This document shows positions 36,306 to 46,600 of a DNA stretch of 64,000 nucleotides, one piece after another. The notes under the pieces are model-generated. The model ran no database searches. It worked only from the letters and a program-made list of their open reading frames with translations, and was not told the DNA's origin. This DNA comes from a virus: the IMG/VR virus record IMGVR_UViG_3300037189_017154, positions 1-64,000 of that record; one strand, given 5' to 3'. The translations under genes were made by a program, and so were the position numbers. The first letter of the stretch is position 1, and the number at the start of each line of letters is the position of its first letter.

Positions 36306-36448
36306 CTGACGGCATCTCAGGAAAAATTCAGGAAACGATTTAGAGTGCTCCGAAAAACATGCGTTGCCGTCTCGCAGGCCAAAGTCAAAAAACGTTAAGG
36401 TATCACTTTTACGTACAGTACAGTCTTTCAATCAATGTCTCATCTTCT

Positions 36449-36462
36449 GCTAAACTGTACAC
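36449..36462 (+). promoter_or_regulatory. -10 box for a leaderless late-operon gene
   Basis: TAAACT at 36449-36454 lies eight bases before the ATG at 36463 and there is no SD, suggesting a leaderless start of the virion operon. Upstream DNA 36306-36448 shows no gene. Confidence 0.45.
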
Positions 36463-36963
36463 ATGTCTAGACGTCCAGCTCGTAATCAAAAACTTCCGCC
36501 ATCGGAGATCCAACTCTTCAAAACTCTCGACTACAATCACACCGTAGTCCGAGTCAAGGCTCTATTTGCAGCCGGTTGGACCCTGGCTTCCATTGGGGCG
36601 GCTTTCTACCCGTCTAAAGGACGTTCGTCTATCAAAGCTTGGGTGGATCGTCCTACGCCCCCGAACGTTGTCGTCGACGTCCCTATTCCCGATCCAAACT
36701 ATAAAACCCCCAAAAACGGCTACGTCCGTAAGACTCCAGTTTCCCCGGGAATATCTACAGTCACAGAAGGTACTCTCAGACGTCTGGCACCCATAGCTAA
36801 ACGCTACAGATCGGGTATGGCATCGACGTCCCCAGAAGCTATCGCAAACGCTGAGATGGACAAACTCGTGAAGGGACTTAGAGAAGTCGACGTCACTATT
36901 GCCGAGATTGCTCGTGCAGCCGGCGTAACACATCGAGCAATTTCCCGTAGACTGAGTAAATAA
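36463..36963 (+). CDS. HTH protein, related in layout to the TerS candidate
   Basis: 166 residues, basic. N-terminal HTH-like ALFAAGWTLASIGAAF (about 31-46), a Pro-rich linker, and a C-terminal HTH IAEIARAAGVTHRAISRRL (about 145-163). Same two-ended arrangement as the 32315 product. Codon choice is rich in ACGT/GACGTC words unlike 32315. Could be a terminase small subunit, a late regulator, or bind the adjacent repeat block. Confidence 0.65.
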   Translation: MSRRPARNQKLPPSEIQLFKTLDYNHTVVRVKALFAAGWTLASIGAAFYPSKGRSSIKAWVDRPTPPNVVVDVPIPDPNYKTPKNGYVRKTPVSPGISTVTEGTLRRLAPIAKRYRSGMASTSPEAIANAEMDKLVKGLREVDVTIAEIARAAGVTHRAISRRLSK

Positions 36964-37331
36964 TGCAGATATTAGCCGACGTTTTTCCAGCACACTTTTC
37001 CGCTGCTTCAGCAGGCGTTCTTACGGACGTCTTTCAACTCAACCCGATCTCTCAAAGTTCAGGAACGTTCTACGTCGCCACGACAAGAGTTATCGTCTCG
37101 GAGACTCACATCACAGTAGCTTCAGACTCCCCTGAGGGACCCCAGATAGTCTTTCACGAGCCGTATCTCTCTTTCTTTAAGGCAGAGTCTCAGACAGGCG
37201 TATATCGCGTTTTAACGACGTCTGGGAAGATGCTTGCATTTCAAAAAGACACATCCTGCGGTTGTGGCTCACGTCTACGTGCGTGGAATCCATATCGCAC
37301 CCTACAATCGATCATGGACCCAACGGAATGA
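36963..37331 (+). CDS. hypothetical protein
   Basis: 122 residues, TAATG overlap upstream and a four-base overlap (ATGA) downstream. Beta-rich with CGCG near the end. Not recognised; position between terminase-type and portal genes suggests an accessory role in the late operon. Confidence 0.65.
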   Translation: MQILADVFPAHFSAASAGVLTDVFQLNPISQSSGTFYVATTRVIVSETHITVASDSPEGPQIVFHEPYLSFFKAESQTGVYRVLTTSGKMLAFQKDTSCGCGSRLRAWNPYRTLQSIMDPTE

Positions 37332-37621
37332 CAGATATTCCCCTAATTCATTTCCTAGTTCTATCTCTCGCAACGTTTAGACTTGCACGTCTGTTTACCA
37401 CCGACGTTATTTTTGACTGGCTACGTCAACGAGTTTGGAAGCGATTCCCACCGTCCACAACCCTAGGCTATTTCTTCACTTGCAACTGGTGCATGTCCAT
37501 TTGGTTCGGATCACTAGTAACTATTTCCTATACAATATATCCATCAGTAACGTTTGTCTGCTTGCTGCCGCTAGCTCTTTCTGCAATTGCAGGGCTGGTA
37601 TCTAACAAGCTTGATAACTAA
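37328..37621 (+). CDS. DUF1360-like membrane protein
   Basis: 97 residues. The sequence LATFRLARLFTTDVIFDWLR, then LGYFFTCNWCMSIWFG and further hydrophobic segments matches DUF1360-type phage/bacterial membrane proteins, in which TYRLTRLLTTD and GYLFTCPWCxSxW are conserved. Such genes are frequently found beside portal genes of actinophages. The start at 37328 overlaps the previous stop. Function unknown. Confidence 0.75.
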   Translation: MTDIPLIHFLVLSLATFRLARLFTTDVIFDWLRQRVWKRFPPSTTLGYFFTCNWCMSIWFGSLVTISYTIYPSVTFVCLLPLALSAIAGLVSNKLDN

Positions 37622-37647
37622 CTAGATAACTACAGGAGCCTCCCTCA

Positions 37648-39414
37648 ATGGCAGTTTTCAGACGTGAACAGAATCCAATTCGTGGATCAGTTCCACCTAC
37701 CCGAACTCAGGTAACATCAACACCTACTCCGTTCGGCTACACCCAGCTATCCCCGGCTACATACAACGTTATGCGTCCTCTAACTGCTGCCGCTGCACAA
37801 ATCAAACTTAATGATCGCAGCGAAGCAGACCAGTTCAGAAACCGACGTCTATCATCTTCTTCTGCATGGCAGTCAGAAGCTTGGGAGTACTACGACGCAA
37901 TTGGTGAAATCAAGTACGCATTCTCACTTGTTGCATCCGTTGTCTCACGTATCCGTCTTTACGCTGCAATCATTCTTGACCCAGCTGAAGCTCCGACTCC
38001 AATTCGTAATGCAGCTAGCATTGAAGAACGTCTAGCATCTGCCGCTGAGCGTGCTATCCAACGTCTAGACTCAGCCTACGGAGGCCAAGCAGGTCTCTTG
38101 CGTGACGCTGCTCTAAACCTCGCTGTTACCGGTGAATGTTACCTCGTACAGATTCCTGAACGTCAAGGATCAGGAATTCCTGAGTCCTGGGACATTCGCT
38201 CAGTTGATGAACTTCAGATTGACCAGAAAGGTCAGTACTCTGTTATCGCTAGACGAGAAATGCTTCAGGGAACTGCTAACGGAAAAGGCATGGGAATCAA
38301 ACTTCCTGCGAACGCTTTTGTTGGACGTATTTGGAGAGCCCACCCACGTTTCTCAGAAGAGGCAGACTCCTCTTTACGCGGTCTGCTAGACCTCTGTGCT
38401 GAACTACTACTTCTAAACCGTACATTCCGTGCAACTGCACGTTCACGCCTAAACGCTGGTGCTCTCTATCTACCGGACGGCTTGAGCGTAGCTTCTAGTG
38501 CTGACCCTAACTATCCTTACGATGACGCTGACGGTCTATCTGCAGAACCTACTCCAGAAGAAATCGCAGACGAGTTCGAAGACCAGTTGATCGACGCGAT
38601 GACAACCCCGATTCGCGACGAAGACTCTGCCAGCGCAGTTGTTCCACTTATTATTCGTGGTCCTGCCGAACTTGGTGACAAGATTAAGCAGTTCAAGTTC
38701 GAGCGTTCATTCGATGCAACTCTTGTTCAGCGTGCTGACCGTGTGCTAGAGCGTATTCTGCAAGGTCTCGACGTCCCTAAGGACATCGTTACCGGTCTTG
38801 CAAACGTAAAGTACTCAAACGCTGTTCAGATTGACGAGTCACTTTACAAGGCTCACATTGAACCGTTGATGCTTCTTATTGCTGACGCAATCACAGTTGT
38901 TTATCTACGTCCTTATCTACTTGCCAACGGTTTCTCACAGACCGACGTTGACAGAGTTGTTGCTTGGTATGACCCATCTGCTGTTGCAACTCGTAACGAC
39001 CGTGCAATGGATGCTGACTCAGGTTTCGACAAGATGGCTGTCTCATACGACACATGGAGACGTGCTCACGGATTCTCAGACCAAGATGCACCTAGCCCAT
39101 CTGAAGTAGCTCTACGTATGATTATGGACAAGGGTATGATCACTCCAGAACTTACTGAAGCAATGCTTAATGCTGTTGCTCCAGAGGTCATGGAAGCCAC
39201 TCGTAAGGCCTCACAGGCTAGCTCAGTGGCTCCAATTCCACCAGGCTTAGAGCAGATGCTACAGGGTGCCCAACCAGGCGCTCCTGCCCCTGCTCCCGCT
39301 GCTCCGGCAGCTCCAACTCCAGAGGCAATTCCGCCTTCTGGAGCTCCAACACAAGAAGCTCCGGCTCAGGAAAACCCGGCAGCTCCCCCAATTCCGCTAG
39401 CGGAACCACAGTAA
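37648..39414 (+). CDS. portal protein
   Basis: 588 residues. The central part (AWQSEAWEYYDAIGEIKYAF, ERAIQRLDSAYGG, then IKQFKFERSFD and ERILQGLDVPKDIVTGLANVKYSNAVQIDE) matches actinophage portal proteins; the C-terminus is a long Pro/Ala-rich tail. Strong SD ACAGGAG. It forms the dodecameric DNA gate of the capsid and works with the terminase. Confidence 0.85.
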   Translation: MAVFRREQNPIRGSVPPTRTQVTSTPTPFGYTQLSPATYNVMRPLTAAAAQIKLNDRSEADQFRNRRLSSSSAWQSEAWEYYDAIGEIKYAFSLVASVVSRIRLYAAIILDPAEAPTPIRNAASIEERLASAAERAIQRLDSAYGGQAGLLRDAALNLAVTGECYLVQIPERQGSGIPESWDIRSVDELQIDQKGQYSVIARREMLQGTANGKGMGIKLPANAFVGRIWRAHPRFSEEADSSLRGLLDLCAELLLLNRTFRATARSRLNAGALYLPDGLSVASSADPNYPYDDADGLSAEPTPEEIADEFEDQLIDAMTTPIRDEDSASAVVPLIIRGPAELGDKIKQFKFERSFDATLVQRADRVLERILQGLDVPKDIVTGLANVKYSNAVQIDESLYKAHIEPLMLLIADAITVVYLRPYLLANGFSQTDVDRVVAWYDPSAVATRNDRAMDADSGFDKMAVSYDTWRRAHGFSDQDAPSPSEVALRMIMDKGMITPELTEAMLNAVAPEVMEATRKASQASSVAPIPPGLEQMLQGAQPGAPAPAPAAPAAPTPEAIPPSGAPTQEAPAQENPAAPPIPLAEPQ

Positions 39415-39425
39415 GGTAAACCAAG

Positions 39426-40541
39426 ATGACTCACTCAAAAACTACTCTAAAAGATCACTTAGCAGTGTCTCTAGCTAACGCTGTGGTTATGTATCACACT
39501 AGCCACGGTTACCACTGGAACGTCAAGGGACTTGACTTCAGAGAGTTCCACGAATTCTTTGGCGAAATATATGAAGACGTCTTTGGTTCTATAGACGAGT
39601 ACGCCGAGAACATTCGTAAGATCGGATTTGACGCTCCTTTCACAATGCAGGAGTTCTTGGAGCTAGCTACCTGCGTTCCAGAGAAGGTCACCGTTAGCGA
39701 TCCGACTCGCTTGACCGCTTCTCTGCTAGACGTCAACCTAAAGCTTATTAGCAGCCTAAAGGCAACCTTTGACTGTGCTAACTCTCTAAACGAGCAGGGC
39801 GTTGCTAACTTCCTAGCTGAGCGCATTGATGCACACCAGAAGTGGGATTGGCAGCTTGCTGCAACCCTTGGTAACCAGACTTACTCAACGTCATTCATTG
39901 TTGTAGAAGCTGATATGCAGCCACTACCTCAGACTCAGGAAGGCTGGGATGACGAACTTGCATTCCTAGATGGCTACGACAACGAAGGTACTGCATTCTT
40001 TGCATCTGGCCGATCACGTGAACTAGTTCTTCCACAGAACGTTGAAGCAGAGCTAAAGTCTTTGGTTGACGCTCACAACGCTTCAGCAGGAGAAGGTCTG
40101 AAGACCACTTTTGCTAAGTGTAAGACCGTCTACCGCCGTGGAGCTCGTAAGTATGCTGGCGAACTAGCTGAAGGTACTACACGCCACCGCTTTGCAGTTG
40201 CTCGTGTTGAACAGTTCCTATCTCAGATTGGCAGCGAAAAGCTACTAGCTACATTTAGCACTGACGATGCAGATCTTCTACCAAACTCACACCCTAAGGC
40301 TCTAAGCATTGATCCTCTAGTAGCTTCTGCTGCTGTTAAGAAGGGTCTAACTGTGACTGTTAAGAAGCCTGGAGAATACAAGCGTAACGAGGACGCAGTC
40401 CTAGATATCGCTGAGTTCTCTGGTAAAGGCTACGACGCAGTGAGCCAGATCAAGGATGCTTGGATCTATGGACAGTCTAAAGGCAAGTCAGGCTACAATA
40501 CAGCTCTGGCATTTGCACTAGGCTATTTCGTACACGGATAA
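39426..40541 (+). CDS. Dps-like ferritin domain fused to a phage module
   Basis: 371 residues. Residues 10-155 are a Dps domain: SHGYHWNVKGLDFREFHEFF, EIYEDVFGSIDEYAENIR and a GFDAP segment. H30, H42, D57 and E61 reproduce the spacing of the inter-subunit ferroxidase ligands of Dps (H51, H63, D78, E82 in E. coli numbering). Residues about 225-265 (TTFAKCKTVYRRGARKYAGE...RVEQFL) resemble a short module with VYRRG..AY and ARV..FL found in other phage proteins. DLLPNSHP is echoed in the next protein as DLLPAAHP. Located in the virion operon 11 bases after the portal. Confidence 0.85.
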   Translation: MTHSKTTLKDHLAVSLANAVVMYHTSHGYHWNVKGLDFREFHEFFGEIYEDVFGSIDEYAENIRKIGFDAPFTMQEFLELATCVPEKVTVSDPTRLTASLLDVNLKLISSLKATFDCANSLNEQGVANFLAERIDAHQKWDWQLAATLGNQTYSTSFIVVEADMQPLPQTQEGWDDELAFLDGYDNEGTAFFASGRSRELVLPQNVEAELKSLVDAHNASAGEGLKTTFAKCKTVYRRGARKYAGELAEGTTRHRFAVARVEQFLSQIGSEKLLATFSTDDADLLPNSHPKALSIDPLVASAAVKKGLTVTVKKPGEYKRNEDAVLDIAEFSGKGYDAVSQIKDAWIYGQSKGKSGYNTALAFALGYFVHG

Positions 40542-40646
40542 TTAAATCCGATACTAATCAAAGTTTAGATAATAGGATAAACTTTTTCTAAGCTTGTTAC
40601 AATATAAACAGTTAAGCCATACCTGTAAGTAGGAAGGTACTCTTCA

Positions 40647-43600
40647 GTGAGTCAAAATCTTAGTGCCCTTGTTGCCGCGTTAGAAACTATCAACCAGAAA
40701 GATCTGGAGCTCAGCGTTGTTGAGACCGAACAGATATTCAAGAAGGGCGTTGTAACTCACGTTCTCCAGCAGAATGCTCTAGTTGCATCAATCCGACAGG
40801 TGGCAATTAAAGACGTTCTAAAGTTCACCGACCGCTACATCGCTAGCAAGCTAGATAACGAAGACCCTCGTGATGTTTTCTTCAACGCTGCACGCGAGGT
40901 CACAAGTTTTGTTGAGTACGCTGTCAACGGTCCAGCTCTAGAAAGAGTGATGGCAGTTGAGCACAGGGACCTACTCCCAGCGGCTCACCCGTTCTCAACA
41001 AAAACCATTAGCCCAATTACCGCATCAGCACTTCGCGTACGCAATGCTGCCTGGGTAGCCTGGGACCCACGTATTACTGATGATGCAGCACGTAAGGCTG
41101 TATTTGACGCATACGTACAGCAACCAAACACAACCAAGGGTTTGTATGCAGTTGCACGCCTTGAATCACTAACTGCTTCTGTTGTTCCAGCAGACATCAA
41201 GCTTGGTGCAGTTACAGCTGCATTTGGCGTTGGTAACCCATTTGCTGGTAACAACTCTTCAGCTGCTCGTTCTGCTCGTGCTAAGTTGCAGCGTCGTGAC
41301 CGTAAGGGTCGATTTGCCGAGATGGGTGGAGGATCTCGTATCCTTGCAATGATCGGCAACATGATTAAGTCATTCACCGGTAAATTTGCTGGTATCCCTC
41401 AAGACAGCAACAACATTGAAGTTGAAATTGCTGGCAACTCAGATCTTCCTGGCGGTATTTACTCTGTACCAGCATCAAAGGTTGAAGGTCTTAAGGCTAT
41501 TCTTCGTGGCAACATGGTATCTCCTGCAGTACCAGCCAACTCACGTAACTCACGTGCAGCTATCGACCTACAAGATCTACTTGCAAGCCGTAAGAGTGCT
41601 CCTACTGGTTGGACAGATAACGGTGATGGTAAATTCACATCTGCAGACGGTTATTCAGTTTCACAAATTGATATCCCTCAGGATGCAACTGGAATGAATG
41701 ATAAAAATGGTAACTTTTTACCATTTGAACTTCAAGGCAAATTTATCGGTGCTGGTCCAAACGGATCATACGACCGATCTAAGCCTGTGTTCGAACTTAA
41801 AGATGCTAACGGCAACGTAGTTGGTCGCGCTCAGGAATGGGCAAACCTTCAGAAGCTTGCAGCAGACTCAGACGAGTCTAAGGGTGCAGCTCCTAAGACA
41901 AAGGCACGTCTAAGAACCCCACAGCCTGCTGGCTTCCGTCAAGAACCTGGCGACAACACAGAGCCTATTGACGTAGTTGGCGATTCTGAAGTAGAGCCGC
42001 TACCGGCACCTCCACGTAAAGAAGATGATAATTTTGAAGCTAACTACATAAACTATTTAGCCACTAAGGATTACAAAGCTAAGGACGTTACAGATACCGA
42101 TGGCAAGTACTTCCTATCTGAGCAAGAGCTAGCCGATGGCGGTAAACTTTGGCAAGTAGGCGACGATATGGACGACAACGGTCCTCAGTATGTAGCCCAA
42201 AAAGCAGACGGTACTTTTGAAGTTAATGGTAAGACTTTCTACCCAAAGAACTACGGCGGGGATGTTATTTCTGCTGCAGATGATGCCTTTAGTACTGCTG
42301 ATAAGAATAGATCTGCTGGCAAACGGGGCTTTGCACAGGAGGCTGGTAGCGAAGAAAAAGTTAACAGCGAAACACTGGACGGCTGGGCAAAAAAGTACGG
42401 TGCAGTAGAAACTACTACTCCAGATGACACTGCTAAAAACATGAGAAGATGGGCATTAGATGGCCATGATATTGTTATGGAGAACGCTAATACTGATTCT
42501 ATTAAGCCTTACAATTTTAAAATAAAGATTACTGAGGGCCCAGACGCTGGTAAGTTCTACTGGGGATCAAGCGTTGCAGATATCCCATCTAACTATCAGT
42601 ACGGTCTATCTAGGGAAGAGGATTTAGAACAACTCTTTTCATTCCCTAAAAATATAAAACGTAAAAAAGATGGCTTAGAGCCACTAAAAACAGATAAAAA
42701 TCAGCAACGCGATAGCAAGATTGAAAGAATTAAAAACAATCGTGCTCAAAGAGCTAAAGTAACTAATGCTATAGCTACTGCAGACCCAAAAAAGATTCAA
42801 GAAGCCTTAGATGATGCAGCAATTCCAGAAAAATACCAGGATGTTCTAAAAGCTCAGCTCAAAAAAGCTCAGGATTTTGAAAATGGATTGAGCGAAGATC
42901 CGCACTGGACTAAAGACGAAATTGCTGCTATCGAACAGATGGCAAAAGATTACGGCTATGAAGGCGATATAGTTCCTAATGAAGAAGGCGTGTACTCATT
43001 TACGCTAGGAAGCGAGGATGACTATAGTTGGGCCGAGCTAACTATATTCCCTGGCAATAGAGCTGACTTAACTCAGTATACTACTGGTGCATATAGTCCT
43101 GGTGGATGGGATGAGCCTCCTAGCCAGGATGTAGATTCAGAAACTAGATCAATCCCTGTAGGGTCTTCTATGGACGATCTCGAGAATATATTTGCTGGTG
43201 GAGATAATAGCTCCGATGCGCCAGAACCACCAGAGCGTGACGAAGACGAGGGCTTCTACCAAAAGCCGGGCGAAGAACCAGAAATTAAAACCGTTGATGA
43301 CTACGTAAACTCAAAGTACGGTAGAGGTTTCAAGGAAACAACTACTGAAGCTGATAAAGCAGCTGGAAGACGCGTTTGGTTCTATGAAGACACAGACACT
43401 GGCGGTGGCGGTGAGGTCACTCAGAATGCTGACGGCACTGTTGATATTTCAGGTACCACTTTCTCTCAGGGTATGTTTGGCGAGAGACAATCAGAATTTG
43501 ATGACAGCTTTGACCCTAACTTCTATGGCGAGGGTGAAGACGGTAGAGTCGGTGCAATTGACGACGCCTTTGGTACTATTAAGTACAAAACAGGTGATCC

Positions 43601-46600
43601 TGGCGTACCTGACTCTGACGGCTTCGAGCAGGCTCCTGGCCTCCCTGGATTCAGACAGAAGTCCGGTAAGGGTAAATTTGAACTACCTGAAGACTTTGAC
43701 AGTGTTAAGAACTGGAAAGATCTTGGCAATGGTAAGTACGAGTACACCTCTAAAGACGGACGTCTAAAGGTAAGGTACAACGAAGAATTTGACGCCGAGC
43801 CTGACGGTGAAGGCGGTATGCGTGGCTACGAAAACTCATACGCTGAGATTGAACTAGACGGTGAAGTAATTGAAGACAGTCTAGATGCTAACGGTGCTTC
43901 TTTCCTTTTTGGTGAGGGTGAGAGAGAATTCGAACCAGCTGAGCTAGCTGACAGAGTAGTTAAGTCTCTTAAGGATGCCCAGAGCAAGGGCTTCAAGCAA
44001 GAAGCTGGGAAAGACTCAGAGGCCCAGGCCGAGTCATACTTAAATGAACTAGAGCAAGATGCTTCAGAGATTCTCGATAGAAACCCGATGGGCACCACTG
44101 AATGGACATCTAAAGATGGAAGAGTTAAGGCAGTTCACGGTGATGACGGCAGTGCTGGTGAATACGTCGAGGTATTCCTAGATGGTAAATCCATTGGAGG
44201 TGTTGGTAAGTATTCCCCTGTGGAAGATCCAAAAACTGGAAATTATAGTGAACCATGGGATAGCCCTGATAAAGAGCCAGGTTGGGTAGCTGATGGGATC
44301 TACGAGCTTCTAAAGGAGAACCTAGCTACTGAAGGCTTCAAGCAAGAAGCTGGTAAAGAAAAATTTGAACTTTCAAAAGAGTTTTACAACGACAAGAACT
44401 GGTCTAAGGAACCATTTAAAAATCCTGAATGGACTTCTGCAGACGGTAAGGTAAAAGTCAAGTACGTCTCTGATGGCGACGTAAATGATGAAGGACGTCC
44501 AGTTGACACTTCTTACCTAGAAGTATCCGTTGATGGCGAAGTCATTGGAGATATTTCCGCACCTAATGCCCTTCAGTACAACGCAGGTGATCCTAACGAC
44601 CCTGAATACATGAGGACCGGAATTCCAAGTTCTAAACTAGAACTAGACGAGTACGGCGACGATGTCCAGGCTATGGTTGACAATCACCTAAAGTCTAAGG
44701 GTGGCTTCAAGCAGTCTGCTGGTGAAGCAGGTGGAGTTCGCAAGTCTCACATTTCTGACCTAGACAACTGGTCTAGTGACCCATCAGATGGTGGAGAAGG
44801 TACATACACCTCTCCAGATGGACGTCTAACTCTCGAGGCTATGGCTGACGCTGACACCGACGGTGAAGGCGGAATGAAGGATCTATCTCGCATTGCTGTT
44901 TCTTATGACGGTGAAGAGATTGGAACTCTACCTAAACTTGGCGTAATGTACAACGAGGCAGATCTTGCTGACGACGTCGACAATCTAGTTAGCAAGTACC
45001 TAGAAAAGCAAACTGGTGGTTTCAACCAGCAGCCTGGTTCTGGCAGACGAAAAGTTGGAAACTTTAGAGTAATTCCTAGAGAAGAATTCACCGACATTGT
45101 TGGTGCAGCTGATACTTCTGATGGCGGAATTGTACGTCTTGAGAAAACTAAGAACGGTACAATTACCCCTACCGCTTATAACAGATTTGGTCAGGTGATG
45201 GCTCAGAGCGAGCCTACAACTGATCTAGACGCTGCTCTAAAAGAGGGTGAGCGACTGCTATCTGGTCTTGAAGGCAAGGCCCAGGACAGCCCTGAAGTTT
45301 CTGGATTCTCTCAGAAGCCAGGCGAAGAGCCACCAGCCTGGACTAAGGATCCAGCTACTCCTTTGCAGTACAACAAGCTTCAGGGTATTCTTGACAACCA
45401 GGCTGACAGGCTTCCAACTGATGTCCGTGACATGGTTGAAGAAGCCGTTGCTAACAAGGCTCTAACCAAGGGCGAGATGGGCAAGCTCCTTGCTGAGGTT
45501 GGTAAGAGTGCTGATCTTTCAATTAGCTACACTCCTAAGGTTGATAAGGCTCATGCTTCTGATAGAGCTAACTGGAAGTATGATAAAAAATCTAAGAGTT
45601 ACTCATACACCTCTGCTGACGGAAGACTGTCTATTAATGCTGTGTCTCCAGAAGACGGTGCAACTACAGTAACTTATGACGGTAAGCCAGTTCAGATATC
45701 TAGACCTTACGGCAGTGAGATCTGGCAATCAGTCGATAACGGTGGAGTTCCTATTGGAGATTCTGTCGATACTGCTATCAAAGATCGACTAGATTTTGAA
45801 AATAAAACAGGCATCTATTCAGATAAGTCAGGCTTCGCTCAAGCTCCTGGATCTACTTCAAAAGCAATCCGTACTCCTCAGCCACAGGTTGACGAGGGTC
45901 GTGCGGCATCAGCTAAATTTGCCAAGGACGGTTTCCTAGAACAAACAACCAACTACGGCAGTGGTGACTCTGACTTGTCATGGGAAATTGATGTTGATGA
46001 CATGGAAAGTGCTGCAATAGTTGTTAAGTACTCTCCTAACCGTGGAACATGGTACGCATACGCTCAGTACAGAGATAAGAGAGGTAATCTCAGTACTGCT
46101 GAAAATGGCGACTTAGGAGACTTTAAGACTGCAGAAGAAGCTATGGCTGCAGCTAGTGCTTTTAATAACGATGAAGATCGTATGGATGAGTACAATGAAA
46201 TCATTCGCGATGCTAGAAAAGCTCGTATGCAGGCAGTTGCAACTAAGTTTGAAGAGGCAGTTGCAAACAAAGACTACGATGCTCTAAAAGAGCTTTTAAA
46301 TGATGAAGATGTTCTAACTTCAGAAGACTCCGATTTCTTAGAGAATGACATTCTAGAAGAGATGAACTCTATATCTCTTGAAGAAGAGCGCCAAAGCGAT
46401 GTTGAGGATGCTCTCGCTTCGAATGATAAAGATAGATTAGAAGAGCTACTGGGTGATGACGACTACGAGGAGTATCACTCTAGGCTGGAAGACGCTATCA
46501 ATGACTTCAAACATGGAGAAGAAGATCCAGACGGCTTCGAGCAAGCTCCAGGTAAAAAACTAACTCCTCGAAACAACCAAACTCTCAAACCAAACAGTAT

